From Aldehydirespirator sp965219165 (GTDB lineage: Bacteria > Actinomycetota > Acidimicrobiia > Acidimicrobiales > Aldehydirespiratoraceae): a DNA stretch of 64,000 nucleotides. Position 1 is the stretch's first letter. Each line of letters begins with the position of its first letter. Below, piece after piece: positions 17,162-28,600 of this stretch. Under the pieces are notes generated by a model that had not been told where the DNA came from, searched no databases, and worked only from the letters and a program-made list of their open reading frames with translations. The translations under genes were made by a program, and so were the position numbers. The stretch is from NCBI GenBank assembly GCA_965219165.1, contig CBDCMW010000002.1, positions 2,046,001 to 2,110,000 of the forward strand, written 5' to 3'.

Positions 17162-20100
17162 TCAGTCCACACCGCGGCTGTCGCCTTCCACAGTTACGGC
17201 GAAGGCGGACTGGTCCGGCGTCTTGGCGCTGTCCAGTGTCTCGTTGAAGGTCAGGGCGAGCCTGGCCCCGTCCACCGCGGCCGACGAAAGGCCGGGAGGG
17301 GTGGTATCCCCGGGGGTGGCGGTGGCCTCTTCCGAGGGGGCGCTGTCGGTGTCGTCCGTGGATGCGATGACCCGGATGTTGTACTTCACCCCGTCGGTCA
17401 GCCCCTCGATGATGTGGGAGGTGTCGGTGACCGGTGTCTCCGAGACGTCGTCCTTGTCCGTCCAGTCGGCGCCGTGCCGCTTCCACTGGACGGTGTACCC
17501 GGTGGGCGACGGGCCGGAATCGGGGGCGTTCCAGGACACCTTGAGCTGCCCGCTCCGGTGCCGGGTCGCCTGCAGGCCGCCCGGGGCGCGCAGGTCCGTC
17601 ACATTTGTCACCGTCACGGTGACCGCCAGCCTCGCCGTGTTGCTGTTCGCGTCCGTGGCTTCCACCGTCACCAGATAGACGTTGTCGCTCCCCGAATCCG
17701 CTGGACTCTCGTAGTCCGGCGGGCTGTTGAAGGAGAGTACGCCCGTCTCGCTCATGGTGAAGGCGGCGCGGTCGGTCCCCGACAGGTCCCAGGTGACGCC
17801 GCTGCCCTCCGGGTCGGTGGCCCGGTAAGTGTAGACGGCTGAAATACCGTTCTCCTGGTAGGCGAAGGAGTCCTGGGTATTGCGCTGGAACTCCGGGTCT
17901 TCATCCACGGCCTCCACAGTCACCACTGCGTCCAGGGTCCCGTAGTACCGCCCGTCGGAGGCCCGCACGGCGACCTCGTACTCGTTGTCCCGGTCAGAGT
18001 CGGCGGGCCGCTCGTGGTCCGGCGGGTTGCGGAAGGTCAGCTCCCCATCCTCGTTGATGGAGAAGTCTCCCCCGTCGCGTCCGGTGACGCTCCAGCGGGT
18101 GATTTCCAGATTCGGGTCCTCGGGGTCGGTGGCGGTGTAGGTAGCCAGGACTTGATCGTGGTTCTCCTGCACCGTGATGGCGGTATTGGCTCCGGTGTCC
18201 GCTATGACCGGCCCCTCGTTGGCGTCGGTTACCGTCACCGTCACCGGGAGGTTGATGGCGTGGCCCGTCTGGTCGGTGGCCACCACCGTCACCTGGTACT
18301 CGTTGTCCTGATCATCATCCGCCGGGTCGTCATGGTCCGGCGGTTCCCTGAAGGCCAGGACGCCGGTGTCGCTGATCCCGAAGTCCCCGCGGTCGGCGCC
18401 GCTGACCGACCATGCGACCTCGGCCCCCTCCGGGTCGGTGGCCCGGTAGGTGTAGAGGGCAGAGGTGCCGTTCTCCCGGTAGGAGAAGGAGTCCCGGCTG
18501 CCGCTGCGGAATTCGGGGGCCTCGTCCACCGCCGTCACCGTCACCGTCACGTCATGGGTGCCGTAGACCCGGCCGTCGGAGGCCCGCACGGTGACCTCGT
18601 ACTCGTTGTCCCGGTTGGAGTCAGCGGGACGCTCGTGGTCCGGCGGGTTGCGGAAGGTCAGCTCCCCATCCTCGTTGATGGCGAAGTCTCCTCGGTCCCG
18701 CCCGGTGACGCTCCAGCGGGTTGTTTCGGCGGTCGGGTCCTCGGGATCGGTGCCGGTGTAGCTGGCCAGGACCCGGTCCGTGGCCGTGTTCTCAGCAAAG
18801 TCCAGGGACTGGGCACCGGTTATCTCCGGCCCCTCGTTGACGTCGGTGACGGTGACGGTCACGGCCAGGGTCCCCTCCTTGCTGCCGTCGGAGGCAACCA
18901 CTGTGATTTCGTACACGTTGTCGGAGTCGGAGTCGGCGGCCTGCTCGTAATCGGGGATGCTGCTGAAGAACAGCTCTCCTCCGGTGCTGATGGTGAAGTC
19001 TCCGCCGTCGGCGCCCCGCACCGACCAGGCGATGGTTGCGCCCAGATCCATGTCAGTGGCCCGGTAGGTGTACAGGCGGGTGGCCACCGGGGTCTTCTCC
19101 CGGAGGCTCAGCGTGTCCCTGCCCGTCACTACCGGCTCCGCCTCGTTGTGGTCGGTGACCGTCACTGTCACATCCAGGGACCCGTAGGTGCTTCCGTTGT
19201 AGGCGCGGATGGTCACCAAGTACTCATTGTCGCGGTCAGAGTCCGCCGGCCGGTCGTAGTCCGGGGTGTTGCGGAAGGTCAGTCGGGCGGAGTTCTGGCC
19301 GGTGTCGGTGATGGTGAAGTCCCCGGCGTCGGACCCCGCCAGCCTCCAACCGGTCACGGCAGCGCCGGTGTCCTCCGGGTCCCGGGCGGTGAAGGCGGCT
19401 CCGGTGAGGTCCCGGCCCTCGGGCACGGTGTAGGTCGCGGCGCCGGATACCTCCGGCCCTTCATTCAGTTCAGTAACGGTCACCGTCACCGGCAGGCTGG
19501 CGCTTCGTCCGCCGCTGTCGGTGGCCACGACGGTCAGCTCGTACCCGTTGTCGTGACCAGAGTCCCCGGGGTCCTCGTAGTCTGGCGGTTCCCCGAACAC
19601 CAGACCGTTGCGGTCGTCGAACTCGAAGAGGCTGCCGTCGCTGCCTTCGGTGGTCCAGGTGATCACGTCGTCCTTGTCGCCGTCGGTGGCTCTGTACGTG
19701 TAGAGGGCCGAGGTGCCCTCCTCCCTGTAGGTGAAGGAGGTGCGGCTGCCGCTGCGGATGACGGGATCATGCTCGTTCACGTTGCTCACCGTGATGGTGA
19801 CGTCCAGGCGGCCGTAGGTGCGCCCGTCGTGGGCCCGCACCGTGACCCGGTACTCGTTGTCCCGGTCAGAGTCGGCGGGCCGGTCGTAGTCCGGGGTGTT
19901 GCGGAAGGTCAGATCCCCGTTCTCGCTGATCAGGAAGTCGCCTCCGTCGCTGCCGGACAGGCCCCAGCGGGTGACGGGCCGGCCCTCCGGGTCCGACGCC
20001 GAGTAGGCGGCCAGGGTAAGGGTTGGGTCCCGGTTCTCCTGGACGGCGATGGTGTGCTGGCCGGTGACCACTGCTCCCTCATTGACGTCGGTGACGGTGA

Positions 20101-23100
20101 CGGTGACGGGCAACTCGCCGGTGTTGCCCTGGGCGTCCCGGGCCTGCACCGTCACCAGGTACTCGTTGTCGTGGGCGCCGGACCCGCCGGGACGGTCGAA
20201 GTCGGGCGGCGCGGCGAAGGTGAGAACGCCCGTCTGGCCTATCCCGAAGTCGCTCGCGTCCAGGCCGCCCAGATCCCAGGTGAAGCCGTCCCCCTCCGGG
20301 TCGGTGGCCCGGTAGGTGTAGAGGCGGGTGGTCACCGGAGTGTTCTCCCGGAACCTCAGGCTGTCCCGTCCGGTGACGGCGGGAGGCTCGTCCACCGCAC
20401 TCACCGCCACCGTCACGTCCAGCGTGGCGTGGTAGCTGCCGTCGGAGACCTGCACGGCGAAGCTGTACACGTTGTTGCGGTCAGAGTCGGCGGGACGCTC
20501 GTGATCGGGGATGGACCGGAAGGTCAGCTCCCCGCTCTCCCCGCCGATGGCGAAGTCTCCGCTGTCGGTGCCCGACAGCCGCCAGGAGGGCTCCACGTCC
20601 AGGACTCCCTGACCGGCGGCGGAATAGGTCCCCAGCCCGCCCTCGAAGCCCTCCTCCCGGCTGAGGGCGGCGGGGCCGATGATCTCGGCCACGTCCTGAA
20701 CCGTCACCGTCACCTCGAAGTCACCGTAGTTCCGGCCGTCGTAGGCCCTCACGGTGACCTCGTACACGTTGTCGCGGTCAGCGTCCGCGGGCCGCTCGTG
20801 GTCCGGCGGGGTGCGGAAGGTCAGCACTCCCATATCGCGGTCGATGGTGAAGTCCCCGCCGTCGCGGCCCGACAATCTCCAGGTGATGGCGGTGCTGACC
20901 CCGCCGACCGCCTCCGGGTCCCAGGCGCTGTAGACGGCATCGGGCAGGTCCCGATTCTCGTCGACGGTGAACTCAGCAGAGCCCGACACCACCGGCCCCT
21001 CGTTCTGCCCGGTCACGGTGACGGCCACGCCCAGAGTTCCCCGATTCGTCCCGTCCGACGCCACCACCGTCACCTCATACACGTTGTCCCGGTCAGAGTC
21101 GGCGGGCTGCTCGTAATCGGGCGGCGCGCCGAAGGTCAGAACCCCGTCGTCTATCGCGAAGTCGTCGCCGTCGTCGCCCTCCACAGACCAGATGAAGCTG
21201 GTATCGCGGTCCCCGTCCGTGGCCCGGTAGGTGTGCAGCCGGGTTTCGCCGGTGGTGTTCTCCCGCAAGCTCAGAGTCTCCCGGCCGGTGACCACCGGGC
21301 CGTGCTCGTTGACAGGTGTGACGGTCACCGTCACGTCCAGGTTGCCGTAGGCCCGGCTGTCGTGGCCGCGCACCGTCACCTCGTACACGTTGTCCCGGTC
21401 AGAGTCGGCGGGCCGGTCGTAGTCGGGGATGTTCCTGAAGGCGAGCTCTCCATCCTCGTTGATGGTGAAGTCGCCGCCGTCGCGTCCCGACAGCGACCAG
21501 CGGGGGTGGACCGGGCGGTTGTCCTTGGCGTCGGTAGCCGTGTAGGACCCCAGGACCTGGGCGATGTCGTAGTTCTCCGCCACGGTGTAGGAGTTCGTGC
21601 CCGCGACCACCGGCCCCTCGGACTGGTCAGTGATGGTGATGACGGCGTCCACGGTGTCCCGCAGGCCGCCCTCGTCGACCGCCACCACGGTGATCTGATA
21701 GACGTTGTCCTCGTCGGCGTCCACCGGGTTCTCCAAGTCAGGCAACAGGCCGAAGGTGACCATTCCGTTGTAGATGGCGAAGTCCCCTCCGTCTGCACCC
21801 TCCAAAGACCACCTGATCACGTCGTCGGTGTCCTGGTCCGTGGCCCGGTAGGTGTAGATGACAGCGGTGGAGTTCTCCCTCAGGGTGAACTCGGTCCTGC
21901 TCTTCGTGGTGATGACCGGCGCCTCGTTCACCCGGGTCACCTCCACCTCCAGAGGCATTTCCCCGTAGGAACGCCCGTCCGACGCCCTTACCGTCACCTC
22001 GTACACGTTGTCCCGGTCAGAGTCGGCGGGACGCTCGTAGTCCGGCGAGGACCGGAACCGCAGCTCCCCCAAGTCGCTGACGACGAAGTCCCCGCCGTCC
22101 CGGCCCGTGGTGCTCCAGCGGTATATCCCCGCCCCGGGGTTCTCCGGATCCCGTGCCGTGTAATCGGCCAGCACCCGGGTGTCGGGAGTGTTCTCCGCAA
22201 CGCTCGTCGTTGCAGCGCCCTCCAGGCTTATCACCGGACCTTCGTTCACGTCGGTGACGGTGACGGCGAAGTCCACCCGGTCGCTGTGGCCGTCATCATC
22301 GGTGGCCACCACCGCCAGTTCGTAGACGTTGTCCCCGTCGGCGTCGGCGGGGCTCTCGAAGTCCGGCGGGCTGTTGAACGCCAGCACTCCCCGGCCGCGG
22401 CTGTCGCCGGTGATGGTGAAGTCCCCGGAATCTGCCCCCGACAGGGACCAGGTGACGGTGTCCCGCTGGGGGTCGCTGGCCCGGAACGTGTAGAGCGTGC
22501 GGGTGTCGTTCTCCCGGTAGGTGGCGGGCGGACGCCGGGTGCTGATGGCAGGCTCCACCCCTTCGTTGTCGTCGGTGACGGTGACGGCGAAGTCCACCCG
22601 GTCGCTGTTGTCGTCGTCGTCGGTGGCCACCACCGCCAGTTCGTAGACGTTGTCCCCGTCGGCATCGGCGGGGCTCTCGAAGTCCGGCGGGCTGTTGAAC
22701 GCCAGCACCCCCCGGCCGCGGCTGTCGGCGACGATGGTGAAGTCTTCGCTGTCCGTGCCCTCCAGCGTCCAGGTGACGGTGGTGCCCCGCTGCGGGTCGG
22801 AGGCCCGGAAGGTGTAGACGGCGGACATGCCGTTCTCCCGGTAGGTGGCGGGCGGACGCCTCGTGGTGATGGTGGGCTCCACCCCCTCGTTGTGGTCGGT
22901 GACCGTGACCACGATGTCCAGACCGGCGGTGTTGAACGCCGCGTCCCGGGCCTGCACCACCACGTTGTACACGTTGTCCCCGCCCGAGTCCGTGGGACTC
23001 TCGAAGTCCGGCGGATCGGCGAAGGACAGGGCTCCCCGTTCGTCAATGGTGAAGGCGCTCCCGTCGGTTCCGCCGGGCGTCCAGTTGACCGCCTCCCCCT

Positions 23101-25657
23101 CCGGGTCGGCGGCCCGGAAGGTGTACAGGCGGGAGGTCCGGTTTTCCTGCAGGGCGAAGGCGGTCCGGCTGGTGGTCGTGATGATGGGCGCCTCGTCCAC
23201 GTTGGTCACCATCACCGTCTGCACCTCCTCCAAGGTGCTCGTGTTCCGCCCGTCCGACGCCCGGATCGTCACCTCATAGACGTTGTCGCGGTCCGAGTCC
23301 GCCGGACGTTCGAAGTCCGGCGGGTTCCGGAACATGAGCTGGCCCAGGGCGTTCATCACGAAATCCCCGCCGTCGCGGCCCGCGGTGCTCCACCGGGTGA
23401 CCCTCACTCCCGGCCGCTCCGGATCCGACGCCGTGTAGGTGGCCAGCACCTGGGTCACCGCCTGGTCTTCCGGCACGGTGCCCGGGGCGCTGCTCTGGCG
23501 ACTGATCACCGGACCTTCATTGACCTCGGTGACCGTCACCGTGACCGGCAGGCTGGCGGTGTTGGACTCCGGGTCCCGCGCCTGGACGGTCACGTCGTAC
23601 ACGTTGTCTTCTCCGACATCGGACGGTGTGTCGAAGTCGGGCGGACTGTCTTGTTTGAAGGAGAACTGTCCCCTCTCGTCGATGGCGAAGTGGCTCCCGT
23701 CCGGCCCGGCGGGAGTCCAGGTCACCGTGCCGCCCTCCGGGTCGACCGCGCTGTAGGTGTACAGGCGCGAGACCCGGTTCTCCGGCTGAGTGAAGACGGT
23801 CCGGCTGCCCCGCCTGATCTCCGGCGGCTCGTTAACGTTGGTGACGGTGACGGTCACCGGGTAGGAGCCAGTGTTCCGGCCGTCGGAGGGCTGGACGGTC
23901 ACCTCGTAGACGTTGTCCCGGTTGGAGTCGGCGGGGCGTTCGTAGTCAGGCCGGGACCGGAAGTACAGGGTGCCGCCCTGGGTGATGAAGAAGTCGCCGC
24001 CGTCCCGGCCCCCCACGCTCCAGCGGGCCACGTTTAGGCCCTCGGGGTCAGTGGCGGAATAGACTGCGTTGGACAGGCGCCGGTTCTCGGCGATGGTGAA
24101 ACTAGCCGGCCCCGACACCTCCGGCCCCTCGTTCACGTCGGTGACGGTGATTGCCACGTTCAACCTGTCGGAGTAACCACTTGAGTTGGAGGCCACGACG
24201 ACAATTTCGTAGTCATTGTCGCCACCGGAGTCACCAGGCGATTCATGATTGGGAGCGCTCGTGAAGGTCAGCGCTCCCCGTTCGCTGATATCGAAGGAGC
24301 CGGAGTCGGTCCCCGACAGGGACCAGCTGATGGAGCCAGACCCGTAGTTCCTGGCCCTGTAGGTATAGACCGTGGAGGTGCGGTTCTCCTGGTAGTTCAA
24401 TTTCTGGTAAGTCAGGCCACTGCCGGGACGGGTGGTGATGGCCGGCTCCAGGTTCTCGTGGTGGTTGGTGACGGTGACGGTGAAGTCAAAGCTGTCGGTC
24501 AGGCTCTGCTCGTCGGTCACCACCACCGTCAGTTCATAGACGTTGTCCCGGTTGGCGTCGGCGGGATCCTCAAAGTCCGGTGAAGCGTTGAACGTCAACG
24601 CGCCGCCGCTGATCGTGAAGTCGCCCGCGTCCGCGCCTGCCAGTGACCAGGTGACGGGCCTCCCCTGGGGGTCCCGCGCGCGGAAGGTATAGACCGTACC
24701 CGTCCTGTTCTCCTGGAACGTCAGGGAGGGCCGGCTGGTGGTTATGTTGGGTTCCTCGGCTCCAGTGGAGTTGATCACGCTGACGGTTACGTCCAGGCTG
24801 GAAGTGTTGCCGTCGCCGTCCGTGGCTTCCACCGTTACCAGGTACTCATTGTCCTGGTTGTCATCCGTCGGGTCCTCGAAATCGGGAATGTTTGCGAAGG
24901 TCAGCACCCCCTGGTCGATGTTGAAGTCGTCGCTGTCGGTTCCAGAAAGGCCCCAGGCAATTGTCCCCCGCTCCGGGTCGGTGGCCCCGTAGATGGCTAC
25001 CGACCGGACGCTGTTTTCCGGGAAGTCCGGAGGGATGGCGCTGCCGGTTATGGTGGGCGGCTCGTCGACGTTCTCGACCGTGACCGTCACGTCCAGCGAA
25101 CCTCGGAGCCCGCCTTCATCGGTAGCCCGCACCGTGACCAGGTATTCGTTGTTCCGGTTGGAATCGGCGGGACTCTCGTAGTCGGGGGTGTTGCGGAAGG
25201 TCAGTTCCCCCGTGCTCCTGTCGATGTTGAAGTCACCGCCGTCGGTGCCGGCGACGCTCCAGGCGAAGGTGGACGCGACTCCCTCCGGGTCGCTGGCCGA
25301 ATATGACTCACCGAAGGTTTCATCGTTCTCGGAGAGAGTCAGTTCGTCTCGGCCGTCGACTGTCGGCGGCTCGTTCACGTCAGTGACCCTGATGGTCACC
25401 CCGATGGTGGCCGTGTGCCCATTGCCGTCGTCGGCCCTCACCGTCACCGAATAGCTCGACCTGGCCTCGTGGTCCAGGGCGGCGCTGGTCTGGATCTGCC
25501 CTCTGGTCGCCACGATGGCGAAGGAGGCCGCGTCGGTCCCCTCCAGGCTGTAGGTCAGGGTGTCGTTGTCGGCGTCGGTGGCCGTTACCGCAGCCCCCAC
25601 GTTCCTGCCCGAGACGGTGTTCTCCGCCACGCTGCGGTCTGTGCTGGGCTCCCTCGC
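17162..25657 (-). CDS. Giant secreted adhesin-protease, C-terminal half (about 26 cadherin-like repeats)
   Basis: This frame continues the protease gene in the next entry after a one-base shift at about 25640-25665. It encodes about 26 cadherin-like repeats of roughly 105 residues, each with an entry strand such as YRENGTSALYTYRATDPEG, a GGDFTI-type middle and the calcium-site signature RPADSDRDNVYEVTV. After them come one FN3 (PGGLQATRHRSGQLKVSWNA) and a truncated SwmB-like domain (LTFNETLDSAKTPDQSAFAV) that stops abruptly at VDS-like sequence with TGA at 17164. The DRDN Asp/Asn pairs imply calcium rigidification of a long extracellular rod. A role in adhesion to a surface or host is inferred. 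There is no recognisable C-terminal anchor, and decayed pieces downstream suggest the original end was lost. Confidence 0.8.
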   Translation of the reverse strand, partial: AREPSTDRSVAENTVSGRNVGAAVTATDADNDTLTYSLEGTDAASFAIVATRGQIQTSAALDHEARSSYSVTVRADDGNGHTATIGVTIRVTDVNEPPTVDGRDELTLSENDETFGESYSASDPEGVASTFAWSVAGTDGGDFNIDRSTGELTFRNTPDYESPADSNRNNEYLVTVRATDEGGLRGSLDVTVTVENVDEPPTITGSAIPPDFPENSVRSVAIYGATDPERGTIAWGLSGTDSDDFNIDQGVLTFANIPDFEDPTDDNQDNEYLVTVEATDGDGNTSSLDVTVSVINSTGAEEPNITTSRPSLTFQENRTGTVYTFRARDPQGRPVTWSLAGADAGDFTISGGALTFNASPDFEDPADANRDNVYELTVVVTDEQSLTDSFDFTVTVTNHHENLEPAITTRPGSGLTYQKLNYQENRTSTVYTYRARNYGSGSISWSLSGTDSGSFDISERGALTFTSAPNHESPGDSGGDNDYEIVVVASNSSGYSDRLNVAITVTDVNEGPEVSGPASFTIAENRRLSNAVYSATDPEGLNVARWSVGGRDGGDFFITQGGTLYFRSRPDYERPADSNRDNVYEVTVQPSDGRNTGSYPVTVTVTNVNEPPEIRRGSRTVFTQPENRVSRLYTYSAVDPEGGTVTWTPAGPDGSHFAIDERGQFSFKQDSPPDFDTPSDVGEDNVYDVTVQARDPESNTASLPVTVTVTEVNEGPVISRQSSAPGTVPEDQAVTQVLATYTASDPERPGVRVTRWSTAGRDGGDFVMNALGQLMFRNPPDFERPADSDRDNVYEVTIRASDGRNTSTLEEVQTVMVTNVDEAPIITTTSRTAFALQENRTSRLYTFRAADPEGEAVNWTPGGTDGSAFTIDERGALSFADPPDFESPTDSGGDNVYNVVVQARDAAFNTAGLDIVVTVTDHNEGVEPTITTRRPPATYRENGMSAVYTFRASDPQRGTTVTWTLEGTDSEDFTIVADSRGRGVLAFNSPPDFESPADADGDNVYELAVVATDDDDNSDRVDFAVTVTDDNEGVEPAISTRRPPATYRENDTRTLYTFRASDPQRDTVTWSLSGADSGDFTITGDSRGRGVLAFNSPPDFESPADADGDNVYELAVVATDDDGHSDRVDFAVTVTDVNEGPVISLEGAATTSVAENTPDTRVLADYTARDPENPGAGIYRWSTTGRDGGDFVVSDLGELRFRSSPDYERPADSDRDNVYEVTVRASDGRSYGEMPLEVEVTRVNEAPVITTKSRTEFTLRENSTAVIYTYRATDQDTDDVIRWSLEGADGGDFAIYNGMVTFGLLPDLENPVDADEDNVYQITVVAVDEGGLRDTVDAVITITDQSEGPVVAGTNSYTVAENYDIAQVLGSYTATDAKDNRPVHPRWSLSGRDGGDFTINEDGELAFRNIPDYDRPADSDRDNVYEVTVRGHDSRAYGNLDVTVTVTPVNEHGPVVTGRETLSLRENTTGETRLHTYRATDGDRDTSFIWSVEGDDGDDFAIDDGVLTFGAPPDYEQPADSDRDNVYEVTVVASDGTNRGTLGVAVTVTGQNEGPVVSGSAEFTVDENRDLPDAVYSAWDPEAVGGVSTAITWRLSGRDGGDFTIDRDMGVLTFRTPPDHERPADADRDNVYEVTVRAYDGRNYGDFEVTVTVQDVAEIIGPAALSREEGFEGGLGTYSAAGQGVLDVEPSWRLSGTDSGDFAIGGESGELTFRSIPDHERPADSDRNNVYSFAVQVSDGSYHATLDVTVAVSAVDEPPAVTGRDSLRFRENTPVTTRLYTYRATDPEGDGFTWDLGGLDASDFGIGQTGVLTFAAPPDFDRPGGSGAHDNEYLVTVQARDAQGNTGELPVTVTVTDVNEGAVVTGQHTIAVQENRDPTLTLAAYSASDPEGRPVTRWGLSGSDGGDFLISENGDLTFRNTPDYDRPADSDRDNEYRVTVRAHDGRTYGRLDVTITVSNVNEHDPVIRSGSRTSFTYREEGTSALYTYRATDGDKDDVITWTTEGSDGSLFEFDDRNGLVFGEPPDYEDPGDSGHDNGYELTVVATDSGGRSASLPVTVTVTELNEGPEVSGAATYTVPEGRDLTGAAFTARDPEDTGAAVTGWRLAGSDAGDFTITDTGQNSARLTFRNTPDYDRPADSDRDNEYLVTIRAYNGSTYGSLDVTVTVTDHNEAEPVVTGRDTLSLREKTPVATRLYTYRATDMDLGATIAWSVRGADGGDFTISTGGELFFSSIPDYEQAADSDSDNVYEITVVASDGSKEGTLAVTVTVTDVNEGPEITGAQSLDFAENTATDRVLASYTGTDPEDPTAETTRWSVTGRDRGDFAINEDGELTFRNPPDHERPADSNRDNEYEVTVRASDGRVYGTHDVTVTVTAVDEAPEFRSGSRDSFSYRENGTSALYTYRATDPEGAEVAWSVSGADRGDFGISDTGVLAFREPPDHDDPADDDQDNEYQVTVVATDQTGHAINLPVTVTVTDANEGPVIADTGANTAITVQENHDQVLATYTATDPEDPNLEITRWSVTGRDGGDFSINEDGELTFRNPPDHERPADSDRDNEYEVAVRASDGRYYGTLDAVVTVEAVDEDPEFQRNTQDSFAYQENGISAVYTYRATDPEGSGVTWDLSGTDRAAFTMSETGVLSFNSPPDYESPADSGSDNVYLVTVEATDANSNTARLAVTVTVTNVTDLRAPGGLQATRHRSGQLKVSWNAPDSGPSPTGYTVQWKRHGADWTDKDDVSETPVTDTSHIIEGLTDGVKYNIRVIASTDDTDSAPSEEATATPGDTTPPGLSSAAVDGARLALTFNETLDSAKTPDQSAFAVTVEGDSRGVD

Positions 25658-28600
25658 CGAACACCGGCGCCGCGACCACGGTCACCGTCACCGGCCTCGA
25701 GCAGTTGTTCGTCGTATCGAACTCATCCGTCACCGTGCTCACGCAGGCCCCGTAGTAGTAGGTCCCCACGGACGCCGGCGCGGTGACGCTGATCGACTCG
25801 GCGCTGCTCGCCCCCGCGCCCAGTGCGCCCACCGGGTCCGTGCCGACAGAGGTGTCACTGGTGGAGATGGAGGCGTCGCTGGAGCGGTAGTAGCGAAGCG
25901 TGCTGCTGCCCGCCGCCCCGCTGCCCTGGTTGCGCACCGTGGCGCTGAGGGTGAAGGACGCCCCCGCCGCCGGATTGCTGTCGGTGACCGTGGGAGCGCC
26001 CACCACCAGGTCCGGCGCGGGCGCTGCCCCCACGGTCACCGCCACCGCCGCCGAGCAGTTGTTCGTGGTATTGGACTCATTCGCCAGCACCTGCACGCAG
26101 GCCCCGTAGTAGTAGGTCCTCGCTGTAGCCGGCGCGGTCAGGCTGATCGACTCGGCGCTGCTCGCCCCCGCGCCCAGCCCGCTCACCGGGTCCGTGCCGA
26201 CTGAGGTGTCGCTCGTGGAGATGGTGGCGTCGCTGGAGCGGTAGTAGCGCAGGGTGGCTCCGGCCGCCGCCCCGCTGCCCTGGTTGCGCACCGTGGCGCT
26301 GAGCGTGAAGGACGCCCCCGCCGCCGGATTACTGTTGGTGACCGAGGTAGATTCCACCACCAGGTCGGGTGCCGTCACGGTCACCCTCACCGCCGCCGAG
26401 CAGTTGTTCGTGGTGTCGGACTCATTCGTCACCGTGTCCACGCAGGCCCCGTAGTAGTAGGTCCCCGCGGACGCTGGTGCGGTCAGGAAGGTGAACTCGG
26501 AGCTAACATCCCCGGCGCCCAGTGCGCGCACCGGGGACCTGCCGACTGAGGTGTCCCCGGTGGTGATGGTGTCGTCGGTGGAGCGGTAGTAGCGCAGGAA
26601 GACGCCCGGCCTCATCGCCCCGTCTCCCTGGTTGCGCACCCTGGCGCTGAGGGTGAAGTCCGCGCCCGTCAGCGGGCTGCTGTCGGTGACCGTGGGAGCG
26701 TCCACCACCAGGTCCGGCGCCGTCACGGTCACCCTCACCGCCGCCGAGCAGTTGTTCGTCGTATCCGATTCGTCGGACACCGCGTCCACGCAGGCCCCGT
26801 AGTAGTACGTCCCGGCAGACGCCGGCGCGGTCACGCTGATCGACTCGGCGCTGCTCTCCCCCCAGCCCAGCCCGCTCACCGCGTCCGTGCCGACTTGGCT
26901 GTCCCCGGCGGTGATGGTGTCGTCGGTGGAGCGGTAGTAGCGCAGGGTGGTGCCGGCCGCCGCCCCGCGGCCGTTGTTGCGCACCCTGGCGCTGAGGGTG
27001 AAGGCCGTGCCCGCCACGGGGCTGCTGGCACTGACCGTGGGCGCCTCCACCACCAGGTCCGGCGCCGTCACCGTCACCCTCACCGCCGCCGAGCAGTTGT
27101 TCGTCGTATCCGATTCGTCGGACACCGCGTCCACGCAGGCCCCGTAGTAGTACGTCCCGGCAGACGCCGGCGCGGTCACGCTGATCGACTCGGCGCTGCT
27201 CGCCCCCGCGCCCAGCCCGCTCACCGCGTCCGTGCCGACTTGGCTGTCCCCGGTGGTGAGGACGTGGTCGGTGGAGCGGTAGTAGCGCAGGGTGGTGGCG
27301 ACGACCGCCGCCGCGCCGCCCTGGTTGCGCACCGTGGCGCTGAGGGTGAAGGACGTCCCCGCCACGGGGTTGCTGTCGGTGACCGTGGGAGCGTCCACCA
27401 CCAGGTCGGGGGGCGTGACCACGGTCACCCTCATCGCCGCCGAGCAGTTGTTCGTGGTGTCGGACTCATTCGCAACCGTGCCCACGCAGGCCCCGTAGTA
27501 GTACGTCCCCGCCGCAGCCGGCGCGGTCACGCTGATCGACTCGGCGCTGCTCGCCCCCGCGCCCAGCACGCCCACCGCGTCCGTGCCGACAGAGGCGTCA
27601 CTCGCAGAGATGATGTCGTCGCTGGAGCGGTAGTAGCGCAGGGTGCTGCTGCCCGCCGCCGCGCCGCCCCGGTTGCGCACCCTGGCACTGAGGGTGAAGG
27701 ACGTCCCCGCCGTCGGACTGCTGTCGCTGACCCTGGGCGCGCCCACCACCAGGTCGGGTGGGGCAACCACGGTCACCCTCACCGCCGCCGAGCAGTTGTT
27801 CGTGGTATCGAACTCGTCCGTGACCGTGTCCACGCAGGCCCCGTAGTAGTACGTCCCCGCCGCAGCCGGCGCGGTCACGCTGATCGACTCGGCGCTAGTA
27901 CTCCCCGCGCCCAGCCCGCTCACCGCGTCCGTGCCGACTGAGGTGTCGCTCATGGAGATGGTGGCGTCGCTGGAGCGGTAGTAGCGCAGGGTGCTGCCGG
28001 CCGCCGCGCCGCCCTGGTTGCGCACCGTGGCGCTGAGGGTGAAGGACGCCCCCGTCAGCGGATTACTGGGGCTGGCCGTGGGCGCGCCCACCACCAGGTC
28101 CGGCTCGTCCACGCCGGTGACCGTCACCACCACAGCAAGGGTCCCGTAACGGGCCCCGTCCCGAGCCCGCACCGTCACCTGGTATTCGTTGTCGTCGTCG
28201 GAATCGTCGGGATCCTCGAAGTCGGGCGTCCGCAAGAAGGTCAACTCACCATCGGAGATCTCGAAATCGCGGCGGTCCGTCCCCGCCAAAGACCAGGTGA
28301 TAGTGTCATCCTCGGGATCGACAGCCGTGTACCTGGCCACCTCACCGGTACCGTTCTCCGCAAAGTCAACAGCGGTATCACCAGACACCGACGGCGGCTC
28401 GTTCACGTCGGTGACCGTCACCACCACGTCGAGGGTGCCGGTGAAGTTGCCGTCGGAGGTGCTCAGCGTGATGTTGTAGCTGTTCTTGCTCTCGTAGTCG
28501 GGGGGGTTCCTGAACGTGAGCCTGAACGTGAGCCCGCCTGCATCGGAGAGTTCGAAGTCGTCGGCGTCGTCACCCGAGAGCGACAAGGGGGTCACGGTTG

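Noticed and set aside
18014..24037. A 2,007-codon open frame on the plus strand
   Set aside because: It lies exactly opposite the cadherin-repeat gene, has no domain, and reads as Val/Gly/Arg-rich low complexity produced by the repeated GC-rich codons of the minus-strand gene.
25640..25665. Programmed ribosomal frameshift joining the two giant frames
   Set aside because: I see no slippery heptamer or downstream pseudoknot-like structure; decay or error is simpler.
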